Origin: Odobenus rosmarus divergens
Lineage: Eukaryota > Chordata > Mammalia > Carnivora > Odobenidae
Reading direction: 5' to 3'
NCBI RefSeq assembly: GCF_000321225.1
Contig: NW_004450381.1
Coordinates: 2,488,237-2,552,236, forward strand
Length of the DNA: 64,000 bases
Of the stretch, positions 1 to 11,191 are shown one piece after another (position 1 is the first letter of the stretch; every line of letters starts with the position of its first letter). The notes beneath the pieces are model-generated. The model did not search any database, was not told where the DNA came from, and worked only from the letters and a program-made list of their open reading frames with translations. The position numbers were made by a program, and so were the translations under genes.

Positions 1-1443
1 AGAAGAATGAAACTGGACCATTTCCTTACACCACACACAAAAATAGACTCCATATGGTTGAAAGACCTAAATGTGAGACAGAAGTCCATCAAAATCTTAA
101 AGGAGAACACAGGCAACAACCTCTTCAACCTCAGCCGCAGCAACTTCTTCCTAGAAACATCGCCAAAGGCAAGAGAATCAAGGGCAAAAATGAACTCTTG
201 TGACTTCATCAAGATTAAAGCTTTTGCACAGCAAAAGAAACAGTCCACAGAACCAAAAGACAACCGACAGAATGGGAGAAAATATTTGCAAGTGTCACAT
301 CAGATAAAGGGCTAGTATCCAAAATCTATAAAGAACTTATCAAACTCAACACCCAAAGAACAAATAATCCAATCAAGAAATGGGCAGAAGACATGAACAG
401 ACATTTTTCCAAAGAAGACATCCAAATGGCCAACAGACACATGAAAAAGTGCTCCCCATCGCTCGGCATCAGGGAAATCCAAATCAAAACCTCAATGAGA
501 TACCACCTGACACCAGTCAGAATGGCTAAAATTAACAAGTCAGGAAACGACAGATGTTGGCAGGGATGCGGAGAAAGGGGAACCCTCCTACACTGTTGGT
601 GGGAATGCAAGCTGGTGCAGCCACTCTGGAAAACAGTATGGAGGTTCCTCAAACAGTTGAAAATAGAGCTACCATACGATCCAGCAATTGCACTACTGGG
701 TATTTACCACAAAGATACAAATGTAGGGATCCGAAGGGGTACGTGCACCCCAATGTTTATAGCAGCAATGTCCACAATAGCCAAACTGTGGAAAGAGCCA
801 AGATGTCCATCGACAGATGAATGGATAAAGAAGAGGTGGTATATATACACAATGGAATATTATGCAGCCATCAAAAGGAATGAGATCTTGCCATTTGCAA
901 CGACGTGGATGGAACTGGAGGGTGTTATGCTGAGTGAAATAAGTCAGTCAGAGAAAGACATGTATCATATGACCTCACTGATATGAGGAATTCTTAATCT
1001 CAGGAAACAAACTCAGTGTTGCTGGAGTAGGGGTGGGGTGGGAGGGATGGGCTGGCTGGGTGATAGACAGTGGGGAGGGTATGTGCTATGGTGAGCGCTG
1101 TGAATTGTGCAAGACTGTTGAATCACAGATCTGTACCTCTGAAACAAATAATGCAATATATGTTAAGAAAAAAAGAGAAGAAGATAGCAGGTGGGGAAGA
1201 ATGAAGGGGAGTAAATCGGAGGGGGAGACGAACCATTAGAGACGATGGACTCTGAAAAACAAACTGAGGGTTCCAGAGGGGAGGGTGGTGGGTGGATAGG
1301 TTAGCCTGGTGATGGGTATTAAAGAGGGCACATTCTGCGTGAAGCACTGGGTGTTATGCACAAACAATGAATCATGGAACACTATATCAAAAACTAATGA
1401 TATAATATATGGTGATTAACATAACAATAAAAAAATAAATAAA
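1..1443 (+). mobile_element. L1 (LINE-1) 3' portion: end of ORF2, 3'UTR, A-rich tail
   Basis: The three forward frames together give the C-terminal part of an L1 ORF2 protein, ending in residues like [17 protein letters not shown] and [17 protein letters not shown] at about 822-986. The reading frame shifts between about 310 and 560, so the copy is dead. After the stop there is a G-rich 3'UTR (about 1028-1080) and a tail of aataaaaaaataaataaaag ending near 1443. The element runs off the left edge of the window. Its 3'UTR matches the antisense L1 ends at 34.2 and 37.4 kb, so all three belong to one carnivore L1 lineage. Confidence 0.93.
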
Positions 1444-1449
1444 AGAAGT

Positions 1450-2145
1450 AGCATAGAAGGCTACCTTAGCCTCCTTCCCAGGCAACCTCTCCCTGCAAAG
1501 TAACCACTATTTTGACCTCTATTACCAAAGATTCATTTTTTTCCCCAGTTTTGAAGCTTTAAGTAAATGGGAATCACACAATAGATTTTTGTCTTTGTTT
1601 TTCTTTAAATAAGTGGGATGCATGCACTCTTGCTGTATGCAAGCATAGGATGTTCTTTTTCAGTGCTGGGTAGAATCCCATTGAATGAATATGGTAGAGT
1701 CGTATATGTCCGTTTTACTCCTGATGGACTTTGAGGCTGATTCTTTTGCTATTTGGAATAAAGCTGCCATGAGTTGGTGCATGTCTTTTGGTAGAGATAT
1801 GTAGTCATTTCTCTACAATATATGTATGCTAATGAGAAATTCTAGAACTACATTGAGTTAGCTTTTTAGTGCAGATTTTGCCAAACACTTTGTCAGAGTG
1901 ATTGACATAATTTATATATCCACCAACAGTATTGAGAATTCCATTGCTGCAGATACAATACTTGGTACCGTCAGTCCTTTCCATTAGTGCCATTTTCTTG
2001 AAGTTGTAGTGGTACGACATTGTTGTTTTCATCTACATTTCCCTGATGAGTAATGACCTGGAGAATATTTTTTTTTTTATGATCATTGGCCACTTGAATA
2101 CCATCCTGTTTTATTAACTGCCTATTCAAGTCTTGCCCCCTCTCA
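1450..2145 (-). mobile_element. Older L1 fragment, antisense
   Basis: The stretch reads like the reverse complement of an older L1 3' region, with text such as 'aataaagctgccatgagttgg' and 'ttaactgcctattcaagtctt'. No open frame of interest is present. Positions 1674-1838 are the probable source of the 165-bp segment found again at 3485-3649. Confidence 0.6.
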
Positions 2146-2348
2146 TTTATTTATTTATTTATTATTTTAGAGAGAGAAAAAGAGAAAAAGCAGGAATGGG
2201 AGGGGCAGAGAGAGAGAGGGAGAATCTCAAGCAGACTCTGCAGTGAGTGCAGAGCGCAACTCGGGGCTCGATCCCAGGACCCTGAGATCATGACCTGAGC
2301 TGAAACCCAGAGTCAGATGCCCAAACGATTGTGCCACCCCAGTGCCCT
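2146..2348 (-). mobile_element. CAN-SINE (tRNA-derived), reverse orientation
   Basis: A (TTTA)n tail at about 2146-2166 is followed by the purine-rich 'agagagagaaaaag' body, 'gatcatgacctgagctgaaa' and the tRNA-derived head ending 'gtgccaccccagtgcccta'. It is diverged, so it is an older copy. Confidence 0.9.
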
Positions 2349-3384
2349 ATCTTTCTTTTTTTTTTAAATAGACTGTCAGTTGGGAAGGACATGAGGGAAC
2401 TGCTGGGGCACTGGAAATGTCCCACATCTTGACCTGGATGTTGGTTTCATGGGTATATATATGTGCATTAGGGTTGGTGCTTCATGGTGCATTATATTTA
2501 AGAAATTATTGTCTACTAAGAACGTAAATATATTCCTCCTAAGTTTTCTTCTAGAAGCTTTACAGTTTAGCCTTTTGCATTTAGAGATTAGCATTTGAAT
2601 CAGCAGATTGAGTAAGCAAGATAAACCCTCAGCGACATGGGTGAGCATTATCCAATCCAATCCATTGAGAGCCCTAAGAGAACAAAAGTGAAAGAAAAGA
2701 AATTTTCCCCTCTCCTTTCTTGAGATGGGACATCCATCTCTCCCACGTTTGGACATCAGAGCTCCTGGTTCTTGAGCCTTCAGACTGAGACTGAATTACG
2801 CCACTAGCATTCCTGGTTCTCTAGCTTGCAGACAGCATCTAGTGGGACTTTTGGTCTCCATAATTGCATAAACCTCATCTCTCTCTCTTTTATCCTATTG
2901 GCTCTGTCTTTCTGGAGAACGCTGACTAATACAAATATCTGGGAGTTTAAATTCTCCAGCATTGTTGTTCAAAGTTGTCTTGGCTATTCAGGTGCTTTGT
3001 TAAATTGAAGTGGTTATAATGGCCATCCTTGTCTTGTTCTTAGACTCATATATAATAGTTCATCATTAATCATGGTGTTAGCTGTAGGGCTGTTTGTAGC
3101 TACCCACTGACTTTGGGAGAATTGAGCTAGAAATCAATAACAGAAAGACAATTGAGGAAAAAAAACCCCAAAGTTCAGAAATTAAGCAATATAATTAAAA
3201 ACAGGGCTGGGACTAGGGTATAGGAAGCCAGGGGCCTAAAGTGCAAAGTGCCATTTTTGCACTTACACAAACCTCTTAAATACTGTTCTCTTTGCTCATT
3301 ATAAAATGGAGCTAAAGCAGTTAAAAGGAATTCATATTTAAACTGCATATATTTGAAAGGAAGAAGGGTTGGGGTGGGCAAAAT
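2349..3384. other. No gene seen; diffuse old repeat sequence
   Basis: I see no supported coding region. Parts at about 2350-2520 and 2930-3060 resemble antisense L1 ('ggtgctttgttaaattgaag', 'atggccatccttgtcttgtt'). The short open frames here lack any recognisable domain. Confidence 0.5.
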
Positions 3385-3860
3385 GGGTGAAGGGGATCCA
3401 GAGGTTCGAACTTCCGGATATAAAATAAGTCATGGGGAGGTAATGTATAGCCTGGTGACTATAGTTAATAATACGATATTGCTTAATCCCATTGAATGAA
3501 TATGGTAGAGTTGTATATGTCCATTTTACTCCTGATGGACTTTGAGGCTGATTCTTTTGCTATCTGGAATAAAGCTGCCATGAGTTGGTACATGTCTTTT
3601 GGTAGACACAGGTAGTCATTTCTCTAGAATATATGTATACTAATGAGAAGAGATTTACTAAGAGAGTAAATCTTAAACGTTCTCATCACAAGAAAAAGAA
3701 TTTGTAGCTATGTTTGGTGATGGACGGATGTTCACTAGACTTATTGTGATCATTTCACAATATATACAGATATTCAAATATTGGATCGTTATGTTGTACA
3801 CCTGAAACTAATATAATATTTATGTCAATTGTCCCTCGATGAGGAAGAGGAGGGAAGAGA
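3385..3860 (+). mobile_element. Old L1 3' end, interrupted by a 165-bp foreign segment
   Basis: Forward text typical of an L1MA-like 3' end includes 'gactatagttaataatacga' at about 3455 and 'atgttgtacacctgaaacta' at about 3789. The normally continuous sequence is broken at 3485-3649 by an antisense L1-derived segment that also occurs at 1674-1838. Confidence 0.7.
3485..3649 (+). repeat. 165-bp segment duplicated from 1674-1838
   Basis: Starting at 'aatcccattgaatgaatatg' and ending at 'aatgagaa', this segment aligns to 1674-1838 over 165 bases. By hand count there are about nine substitutions and no length change (about 94-95% identity). Both copies are in the same orientation. The later copy interrupts an L1 3' end and I see no target-site duplication or A tail of its own. 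Confidence 0.85.
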
Positions 3861-3904
3861 AGGAGAAGAAAGTTCGGAAAAATAATGATCTAAATCAGTG
3901 CTGT

Positions 3905-4064
3905 TGAGGGTGCCTGTGTTGGTTAAGTGTCTGTCTTCAGCTCAGGTCATGATCCTGGGGTCCTGCGATCAAGTCCTGCTCAGTGGGGAGTCTGCTTCTC
4001 CCTCTCCCTCTGCTGCTCTCTCTCTGTCAAATAAATAAATAAAATCTTAAAAAAAAAAACAAAA
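3905..4064 (+). mobile_element. CAN-SINE, forward, internally shortened
   Basis: Head 'gggtgcctgtgttggttaag', middle 'aggtcatgatcctggggtcc' and tail 'aaataaataaataaaatctt' plus A-run. The 9-bp flank 'cagtgctgt' occurs on both sides (3896-3904 and 4065-4073), consistent with a target-site duplication. Confidence 0.92.
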
Positions 4065-4073
4065 CAGTGCTGT

Positions 4074-4819
4074 CAATAGAAGTTTCTGCAGTGATGGAAA
4101 TGTTCTATATCTGCTGTGGCCAATATGCTACATGTGACTGCTGAGCCATTGAAATGTAGCTATAGTATGACTGAGGTACCGGATTTTTAATTTATTTAAT
4201 TTTGATTAATTTAAAATTAAATTTAAAGGTAAGGTAAGCAAATCTGCCTTATAAATGAAGTCCAAATAATTTTTGTACTCTCAATAATTTGTGTATCTCA
4301 TAGACACTCTCCCCTCAATGAGACTACATGTCCTTTCTGGAGTTTGGGCTAGATTTAGTGACTTGCCTCCAAAGAGTGGAATATGGAAAGGAGAAAAAAG
4401 TAACTTTACAGTGGAGAAATTAGTGGTAAGTCACAGCGATACCATGTATCCCTGATGGTAAGTGATAAGGACATAACACCTCCGTAGTATCCTTCTAAAA
4501 ACCTATATCCCCAGTGTAACCATGAGGAAAACATCGAACCCATATTGAGACATTCTGCAAAATATCTGATCCTTAAGGACTCCTTAAAATTGTCAAGGTC
4601 ATGAAAAACAAGGAAAGTTTAACAAACTGTCATAGACCTGAGTAGGCTAAGGAGACACTATGACTAAGTGCAGTGCAGTATCCTGTATGGAACAGAAAAA
4701 GGACGTTAGTAGAAAAACTAGTGACGTTTGGATAAAGCCTGGAGCATAGTTATAGCAACCTAATGAAGGATATTGAAGTAATTTTGAGGCCTAAAGGAGG
4801 TAATTTCCCAAATACACAT
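4074..4819. other. No gene or clear repeat seen
   Basis: AT-rich DNA with no supported coding frame. An AT-rich, partly self-complementary patch lies at about 4180-4225. I could not assign the rest. Confidence 0.5.
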
Positions 4820-5540
4820 TTTAGACACTGAAAAGGCTTTCTCTGTATCTACATCCTCTTCATTTTGCCCATGGTATACTTCACTGAACAGAAATCCTCA
4901 AATGCAAAGGATCAATAATATTTAGGCTGTGCGATCTGACCATAATACAAGATGAGAAATTTACAAAGGAATTGCTTTTTAAAATCCCACACATTTGGAA
5001 AATAAATACCATATTACTATATAACCCTTGCGTTAAAAAGAGAATTACTAGGGAAATTAAGACATACTTCGAATTGAATGATAATTAACATATTATGAAG
5101 CAAACATTATAGGATACAGTTAAATTGGTACTTAAGTAAATAAGGTAAATTTATAGCATTACATACAAGAGAAATAACTGGGATTTTACAAGTAAACCAC
5201 CTATGCATTTATCTCAAAAAATTGTAAAGAGGATAACTTTGTATGGCGACAGATGGTAACTACACTTACCGTGATTACTGTGTAATGTATAGAATGTCAT
5301 AGCGCTACATTGTACACCTGAAACTAATATAACATCATATATCAACTACACTACAATTTTAAAAAAACTTAAAAATATTGTAAAGAGGAACCACAGAACC
5401 TATAGAGATAATAAAGTAAAGAGCGGAAAATATAAATGAGCTAGAGATGAAAATCGCATTATAGTTTAACAAACCCAAAAGCTGTCTTTTTTTTTTCTTT
5501 TCGAAACATTAGTAAACTAGACAGACCTCTGGCAGAAATG
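4820..5540 (+). mobile_element. Old L1 ORF2 and 3'-end fragments, forward
   Basis: Text such as 'tggaaaataaataccatatt' and 'agtaaactagacagacctct' resembles L1 ORF2. A 3' end with 'ttgtacacctgaaactaata' at about 5310-5330 appears to be inserted within it. All reading frames are broken. Confidence 0.55.
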
Positions 5541-5559
5541 GCAATTTAAAAAAATCTGT

Positions 5560-5700
5560 AAAGGACCAGATAGTACATATTTTAGGTTTTTGAATATGAT
5601 TTCTGGCAATTAATCAACTGCCGTTTTAAGAGGAAAGCAGCCATAGACAATACCTAAAGGAATGGATATGTCTGTGTTCCAATAAAACTTTATTTATGGA
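5560..5700 (+). repeat. Old mammalian interspersed repeat (probably DNA-transposon derived)
   Basis: Contains 'gtaaaggaccagatagtaca', 'aaagcagccatagacaatac' and 'gttccaataaaactttattt', which belong to a common ancient mammalian repeat family. I cannot name the family with certainty. Confidence 0.6.
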
Positions 5701-5803
5701 CACTGAAATTTAAATTTTATGTAATTTTCACGTTACAAAATAATATTCTCTTTGTGGTTTTTTCCAGACATTAACGAACGTAAAGTTTATTCTTAGGTGG
5801 CTG

Positions 5804-5847
5804 CAAGCTATACAAAAATAGGTGCCAGTCTATTTTTGTATAGCTTG
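5804..5847. other. Perfect 18-bp inverted repeat with 8-base loop
   Basis: Left arm 5804-5821 (caagctatacaaaaatag) is the exact reverse complement of right arm 5830-5847 (ctatttttgtatagcttg). The loop is gtgccagt (5822-5829). The pairing stops sharply at both outer ends. It lies about 250 bases upstream of the CpG-rich promoter region. No function is known from the sequence alone. Confidence 0.9.
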
Positions 5848-6179
5848 ACTAGATGCAACATCAAGAGTATGGGCGTCAAGACTCAGTTGCGTGGTCCAGT
5901 TCTCTTAAACATGGGGCGGGCAGCTAGTGTTTTATGAAAAAGGGACCACCCCTGAGGATTATGAGAACTAACCTCCAGGTGGGCAAAGGTATCCCCTGAT
6001 GGATTGGGAGCCTGCCCTTATCCTTGAACCCTGGTCGGCTCTGCAACCTGGACCTCCCAAGACTCTTCCAGGGACTGAGGGTCATTGCTGACGCCCTAAA
6101 CCATCTCAGCCTGACCCCGCGCCCAGGGATCGCCACCAGGGGCGCCAGAGCGCGCGCAGGCGCTGGACCGGCCTCTCCG

Positions 6180-6238
6180 CCAATCAGATCGCAGTGCCCA
6201 GAGCCGCGCCGGCCTGGGGCCCGCACCTGGCCGCCAAT
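6180..6238 (+). promoter_or_regulatory. Twin CCAAT boxes, 54 bp apart
   Basis: CCAATCA occurs at 6180 and 6234, each followed within a few bases by GATCGCAG. The context 'cgccaatca-gatcgcag' is thus repeated. CCAATCA is the usual NF-Y core. The spacing is close to five helical turns, which would put both sites on the same face. Confidence 0.65.
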
Positions 6239-6239
6239 C

Positions 6240-6385
6240 ACAGATCGCAGCGGGCGCGCGTGCGGAGGCGTCGGCGTCGGCGGCGCCTGGGGCCTGAGGA
6301 GGCGTCGTCCCCTCGGGCTTCGCCTGGGGAGCGCCTCGGGGCGGTGCGCCTCAGGCAGCTCAGGGACTGCTGCGGACCGGGGCCG
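6240..6385 (+). other. ZNF280B: Candidate non-coding exon 1 of ZNF280B (5' end unknown)
   Basis: A consensus-quality splice donor, GGCCG|GTAAGG, lies at 6385/6386 downstream of the CCAAT boxes. A second donor, TCGG|GTAAGC, lies at 6535/6536 and may serve an alternative first exon. The transcription start is not visible, so the left boundary given is only a guess. The first good acceptor before the coding exon is at 24439, implying an intron of about 18 kb. Confidence 0.5.
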
Positions 6386-6830
6386 GTAAGGACGGGGGCG
6401 TGGCGCGGCCCCAGTGTTCCCAGAGGGGAGATGGGAGGGATTCCACGGCCGCAGCCCCGCGGGCCACACCGCTCCTGGTCTCGCTCTGCCTGAGCGGCCT
6501 GTGCCTGTTGCTGTGGCCTCCGAAGGGAGTGTCGGGTAAGCGGCCTCTGGCGGGTCCTGAGACCCCCTTCACGCACACCCCTTTCCCCGATCTCTGCGGG
6601 CGCCTTTCAGGCAGCATCCCCTCCCCCACCCTGGCGGGCCGCCCCCATCCCCCAAGCCTGGGCCCAGCCTGGGCCTCCTGGAGAAGGGGCCTGCTCTGGC
6701 TCCTAATACCTTCCCCTCCCCCGGCCCGCTGGGGTCTCTTGTGGAACTTAAGGCATTTAAACGTCCCCAGCCAGCCTCCTCCCCGTTCTGGGCATCTGTC
6801 GGCCCAGACCCTTTAAGGCGATTCAAGCAT

Positions 6831-7835
6831 TTGTAAATTCATTTATTGCTTCCTCGCCCCTGCCTCAGCGCCTTGTTAATTTTTCTGGTTTACTGTATCT
6901 CTGCCTGGACTCTATTTCAGACTCTTTCACCCTAATGAAGTCCTCCTGACGGCCAGGACCCAGGGTGGTTTCCAGGCTTTGGATCTGGGCAGTTGGCAGG
7001 CATAGTGTTTTCTTTACTGAGAGAGGGTAGTTGGGACGAACAGGTGTGGGGGAAAGGACACCAATTCTCTTCTGGTTAAGTGTGAGATGCTTGATGAACA
7101 TCCAGATGGCAATATCAGGTAGGCAGTGGGATATGAAATATTCCTGTAACGTGTAAGTAGCCCTAATCCTCCTCTATGGTTGCCTCAAGGATGTGACCTT
7201 CTCCTGCCTGGAATATGTCAAGTTCTTAGAAGTTTCAGTGCACACCTGAGGTAAGATGAGAGGTCTTTATAAGGACCAAGATTGTACCACTTTTCTTCAG
7301 TTTTCTCTTATTTTCTCCTGTGTTAAAATACTACTATTTAGACAGTGTTTCCTGAGTGTGTATGACCTGAATATGTCTGATAAATTCAAGCCAATCACTG
7401 ATTTAGGTAATTCTGGAGCTCTCTATATTGCTTCCTTAAAAACAGGAAGGGTGGCATTCTTTCACCTGCTCTCTTGAAAGGAAAAAGAAAGTAAGAGGAT
7501 CATATATTTTAAGCTATGTAAAACTGACTTCTTCTACAATGGTAGTAGGAGGCTAAAATGGGCTGTTACGCATACCTGAGATTTCAGCTAATGTATTAAG
7601 GTATTAAAATGGTTCATTCAGGGTAAATGTGTATTGGTTAAAAACGATTACATAGGTTTAGTTTGTTCATTTCTACAACCTTTTCCTAAGGGCTTTATTT
7701 CATGAAGTAATTGAATGTGACTGGGTAGGGGAGGCCATATGAATTCATTTCATACCAGTAGGCAAAACAATAAGTAAGTTGTATGCCCAGTAACTTGTGT
7801 ATATAAGCGCAGTGAGACCCATTATATAGTTAGTT
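6831..7835. other. Intronic DNA, no feature seen
   Basis: Single-copy-looking sequence downstream of the CpG island. No coding frame, RNA gene or recognised repeat could be supported. Confidence 0.5.
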
Positions 7836-8306
7836 ATCTATTGCTGTGTAACACATTGTCTCAAACTTAATGACCTAAGAAATGTTTATTTCACTGTCAT
7901 ACTCTAGAATCTAGGACTGGCTTAGCTGGGTGGTTCTGGCTCAGGGTATCTTAGGAGGTTGTAGTGAAGCTTTTGGCAGGGTTGGCCGTCTCTGAAGACT
8001 TGAGTTTTGTTGGATGATCAGTGTCTGAGCTTGCTCACTTGACTGTAGTTCTTCACTCTGTGGGCCTCTCTATGGGGCTGCTCCTGTCATGGCAGCTGTG
8101 GCTTCCCTCAGAGTGAGTGATTCAAGAGAGAGCTTGCTCCCAAGTTGAAGTGTAGAGTCTTTTTCAGAAGTTGTATACCATTACTTCTGTATTTGCTTAG
8201 TCACATAGGCTAACCCTGTGGTAGTGTGGGAGAGGACTACATAAGAGTGTGAATACCAGGAGGCAAGATCATTTGGGGCCATATTGGAGACTGGCTACCA
8301 CACCCA
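7836..8306. repeat. Old mammalian interspersed repeat (copy 1 of a family)
   Basis: Begins 'gttatctattgctgtgtaac' and continues 'tggttctggctcagggtatc'. The same kind of opening ('tgctg-taacaaattaccac') recurs at 11868, 30858, 32707 and 59828. I recognise it as a widespread ancient repeat but do not name the family. Confidence 0.55.
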
Positions 8307-8715
8307 TTTATCCACCATTTCAACTCTTCTCCATATTGTTCTATTATTATGAGTGAATTATTTGGCTCCAGGCTAAGGGCAAAACCTCCCCTTGTGTACT
8401 AAATCCAAGCAGTTTTTGTTTATTCAGGAATATTGTTCCAGCGAGTCTCCTCTTTGTCCTGGATTAAGTTTTCAGTTTCTCTGGATCATTCTCATCAGCG
8501 AACAGACTGATTGTAATGTCACCTCTCATTAAAAATCCATCTTTTAAGCACATCCCCCTTTTGCTTATTTTATTTCATATTTGCTTTTCATTAGAGGAAA
8601 ATTTCTCCAGAGTTGTCCATATTTGCTTCCTCCAGTTCTCCCATTCTCTTTTAAATCCACTCTTGTTAAGATCACCAGTGAATTCCACAGTGCTTAACCC
8701 AATGGTCAGTTGTTA

Positions 8716-8908
8716 TTTTTTTTAAGATTTGATTTATTTATTTGAGAGAGTGAGAGAGAGAGAGAGAGCGAGCACCAAGGGAGAGTGAGAGAGAGAAGCA
8801 GACTCCCCGCAGAGCAGGGAGCCTGTTGCGGAACCTGATCTCAGGACCCCAAGATCATGACCTGAGCCGAAGGCAGATGCTTAACTGACTGAGCCACCCA
8901 GGCGTTCT
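8716..8908 (-). mobile_element. CAN-SINE, reverse
   Basis: T-rich tail, (GA)n-rich body, 'gatcatgacctgagccgaag' and head ending 'gagccacccaggcgttct'. The flanks 'aatggtcagttgtta' (8701) and 'aatggttagttatta' are near-identical target duplications. Confidence 0.93.
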
Positions 8909-9019
8909 GAATGGTTAGTTATTAATTTATGTGATCTATTGTGGCATTTATCAGAGTCATTCATTTCCTCTTCCCTGAAAATAATTTTTCATTTGGATTA
9001 CAACATGCTTTTTCTCCAT

Positions 9020-10130
9020 TCTCCTTTTATCACTCCCCACCACCCCACCCCTAATTGGCTCTAAGTAACTCTTCCTTCGTATCCTTTTCTGGTTTCTTCT
9101 CATGTTCCTGACCTCTAACCAATGGAATGCCCCAGGACTTGGATATCAGACCTCTTTCCCTAGATGACCTCATCCAGTCTTGTGTTTTAAATAACATTTA
9201 AAAATGTTTATTTAAACATTTTTTATTTAAAAGACTCCAAAATTTGTGTACTTAGCCCAGGTCTTTCCCTGAGCTTTGGTCTCATATTTACTTGCTCAGC
9301 ATCACCCCTTATATGTGTCATCCTTTCCTTCACATCCCAAATCCAATCTATCAACAAATCTTGTGGACCTGCAGGTTTTGATCTAGAATTTGACCCCTTC
9401 TCAGTATCCCTGGCTTGTATTATAATAATCTTTTGTCTGTATTATTTCAGTAGCCTCTTAACTTGCCTTCCTGCTTCCAGTTATTACTTTCTAAAGTCTT
9501 ATTTCTTCACACAGCAGCCAGAGTAATCCTTTTGAAATGAAAGATCATATCACTCCTCACTCAAAATTCCCAGTGACCTATTATACTCAGAGTAAAAACC
9601 AAAGAACTTAGAATGGACTATATTAACATACTACAACAAACTCATTCTTTGATCTCCTCTCCAGTTTCTCTCCCTTTCCATTGGCTTGCCTATGTTAGCC
9701 TCTTGACCAGTCCTTAACTTTGGTAAGCATGCTCCAGTCTCAGAGCCTTTGTATTTGTTCTTCCTTCTGCTGGATCTCCATAACCATGCCATACAAATAT
9801 CAGCCTGCCTTCATACTACCTGGCTCATTTCCGCCTTTATTTTCTCTATAGCATTTATAACCATTCGAAATTTTATATCTATGTATACACACGTATAATA
9901 ATATAAAATATGTTATATGTTTTATATTACATTATGTATTGAAATATGTAATATGTGATACTATAACATTGCACGCAATAACATTATGTGTGTATATTTT
10001 CTTAAATGTATTTTCCAGTTATCTCTATTGCAGTGTCAGCTCCTTGAAGAAAGGGTCTTTGTTTCAATCGCTACTATATCCCCAGTACCTAGACAAGTAC
10101 CTGGCATATGGTAGGATCACCAAATACTTC
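9020..10130 (-). repeat. L2-like LINE fragments, antisense
   Basis: Text such as 'cagccagagtaatccttttg', 'cagtgtcagctccttgaaga' and 'tccccagtacctagacaagt' matches the reverse complement of ancient L2-type 3' ends. It is strongly diverged and broken by AT-rich patches (about 9840-9960). Confidence 0.5.
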
Positions 10131-10435
10131 CTAATACTCAAATTCCTCACAAACACTATCTTGATGCTTCTCCCTCCCCTTTTCTCTGTTAGGGGTTAGG
10201 GTTAGGAGATTGTCAAAACTGTATGATTCTTTATGATTATGCTCTTGTATCATTTCTTTGTTTCTCAATCTTTTGTGGACAGGAATATGTTCTAATTCTA
10301 CTAATTTAATATGTTTTATAGTTGTAGTTCATCCAAAATAGTGAACATCAGAATGTTACCAACCTTGTATGTATGACCACTCATAGAACTTACGATGATC
10401 TTTCCATAGAGTAACACTTTCTTCCTAATTTCTTA

Positions 10436-10502
10436 AAGAAAAAGAAAGAGAGAGAGAAGAAAGAAAGAAAAGAAAGAAAGAAAGAAAAGAAAAGAAAAGA
10501 AA
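10436..10502 (+). repeat. (AAAG)n / (GA)n simple repeat
   Basis: Runs of aaag and gaga units between about 10436 and 10502. Confidence 0.95.
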
Positions 10503-10982
10503 TTCCCCCCTCCTTTTTTTGCACCCAGAAGTTCTAACACAGCATTATTATGTTAGGGTCAATTTGATATGAAAAAAAATAATAGTGACTATCATATTTT
10601 GGTTTCATAACACTTAAAAAATTTGGGTATAAGCTATTTTAAGCCATCCTTTGTAAGTTCTGTACACTTATCAACCACAAGTATTCTTAGGTGCATTCCT
10701 TATTCTTTCCTTTAAATGTATAAATTAGTCATTTGAGTAATACTGAATAGTAGAGTTCTGAGACTTCAGCTTAAGCATTAGAATTGTATACATTTGAAAA
10801 CAAAAGTATGGATGCTTTGTGGAAGTCTTACCAGGATTTTTCCTTTGGGAGCTTTCCAATAGCAGGGAGATATATGTTACATAGAGATTCGTGACAGGGC
10901 ACATCTAGTGTGCATAGAATATGCTGTCACCACTTTCACAACTTCCAGATTCCTTACAAGTAGGTTGATTAATTTATCACCG

Positions 10983-11135
10983 AAATTGTTTTATTAATGG
11001 GGGAGGAAGAGAGAGAAAATAAGCACACTTCCCTCTGAGCGCAGAGCCCGACATGGGGCTTGATCTTACAACCCTGAGATCAGGACCTGAGCTGAAATCA
11101 AGATTCGGGTGCTTAACTGAGCCACCCAGACTCCC
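10983..11135 (-). mobile_element. Older CAN-SINE, reverse
   Basis: Contains 'cgacatggggcttgatctta', 'gatcaggacctgagctgaaa' and head 'ttaactgagccacccaga'. It is clearly more diverged than the neighbouring forward copy at 11192. Confidence 0.88.
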
Positions 11136-11191
11136 TGAAATCGGGGTATTTTTAAGAGTGAAAAGTGGCACTATTAAAAAATACATAGGGG

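Larger units (their letters stand above)
6090..6830 (+). promoter_or_regulatory. ZNF280B: CpG-rich promoter region, probably of ZNF280B
   Basis: From about 6100 to 6830 the DNA is G+C rich with many CpG dinucleotides (for example 'gcgcgcgcaggcg', 'gcgggcgcgcgtgcgg'), in sharp contrast to its AT-rich surroundings. It holds two CCAAT boxes in similar contexts and at least one strong splice donor. It is the only CpG island in the window and lies on the right side of the ZNF280B coding exon. It is therefore the natural promoter, and the transcript would run left to right. Long open frames on both strands here (for example minus-strand 5924-6469) are expected artefacts of high G+C content. The link to ZNF280B is an inference from position and from the usual layout of that gene, with non-coding first exon and distant single coding exon. 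Confidence 0.75.

Noticed and set aside
393..986. 197-codon frame as a host gene
   Set aside because: It is the C-terminus of an L1 ORF2, followed by an L1 3'UTR and tail.
5924..6469. 181-codon minus frame and other overlapping frames in the CpG island
   Set aside because: High G+C lengthens chance frames on both strands. The residues are low-complexity (proline, arginine, alanine) and no domain is seen.
10189..10206. Telomere-like TTAGGG units
   Set aside because: Only about three imperfect units, in ordinary repeat surroundings.
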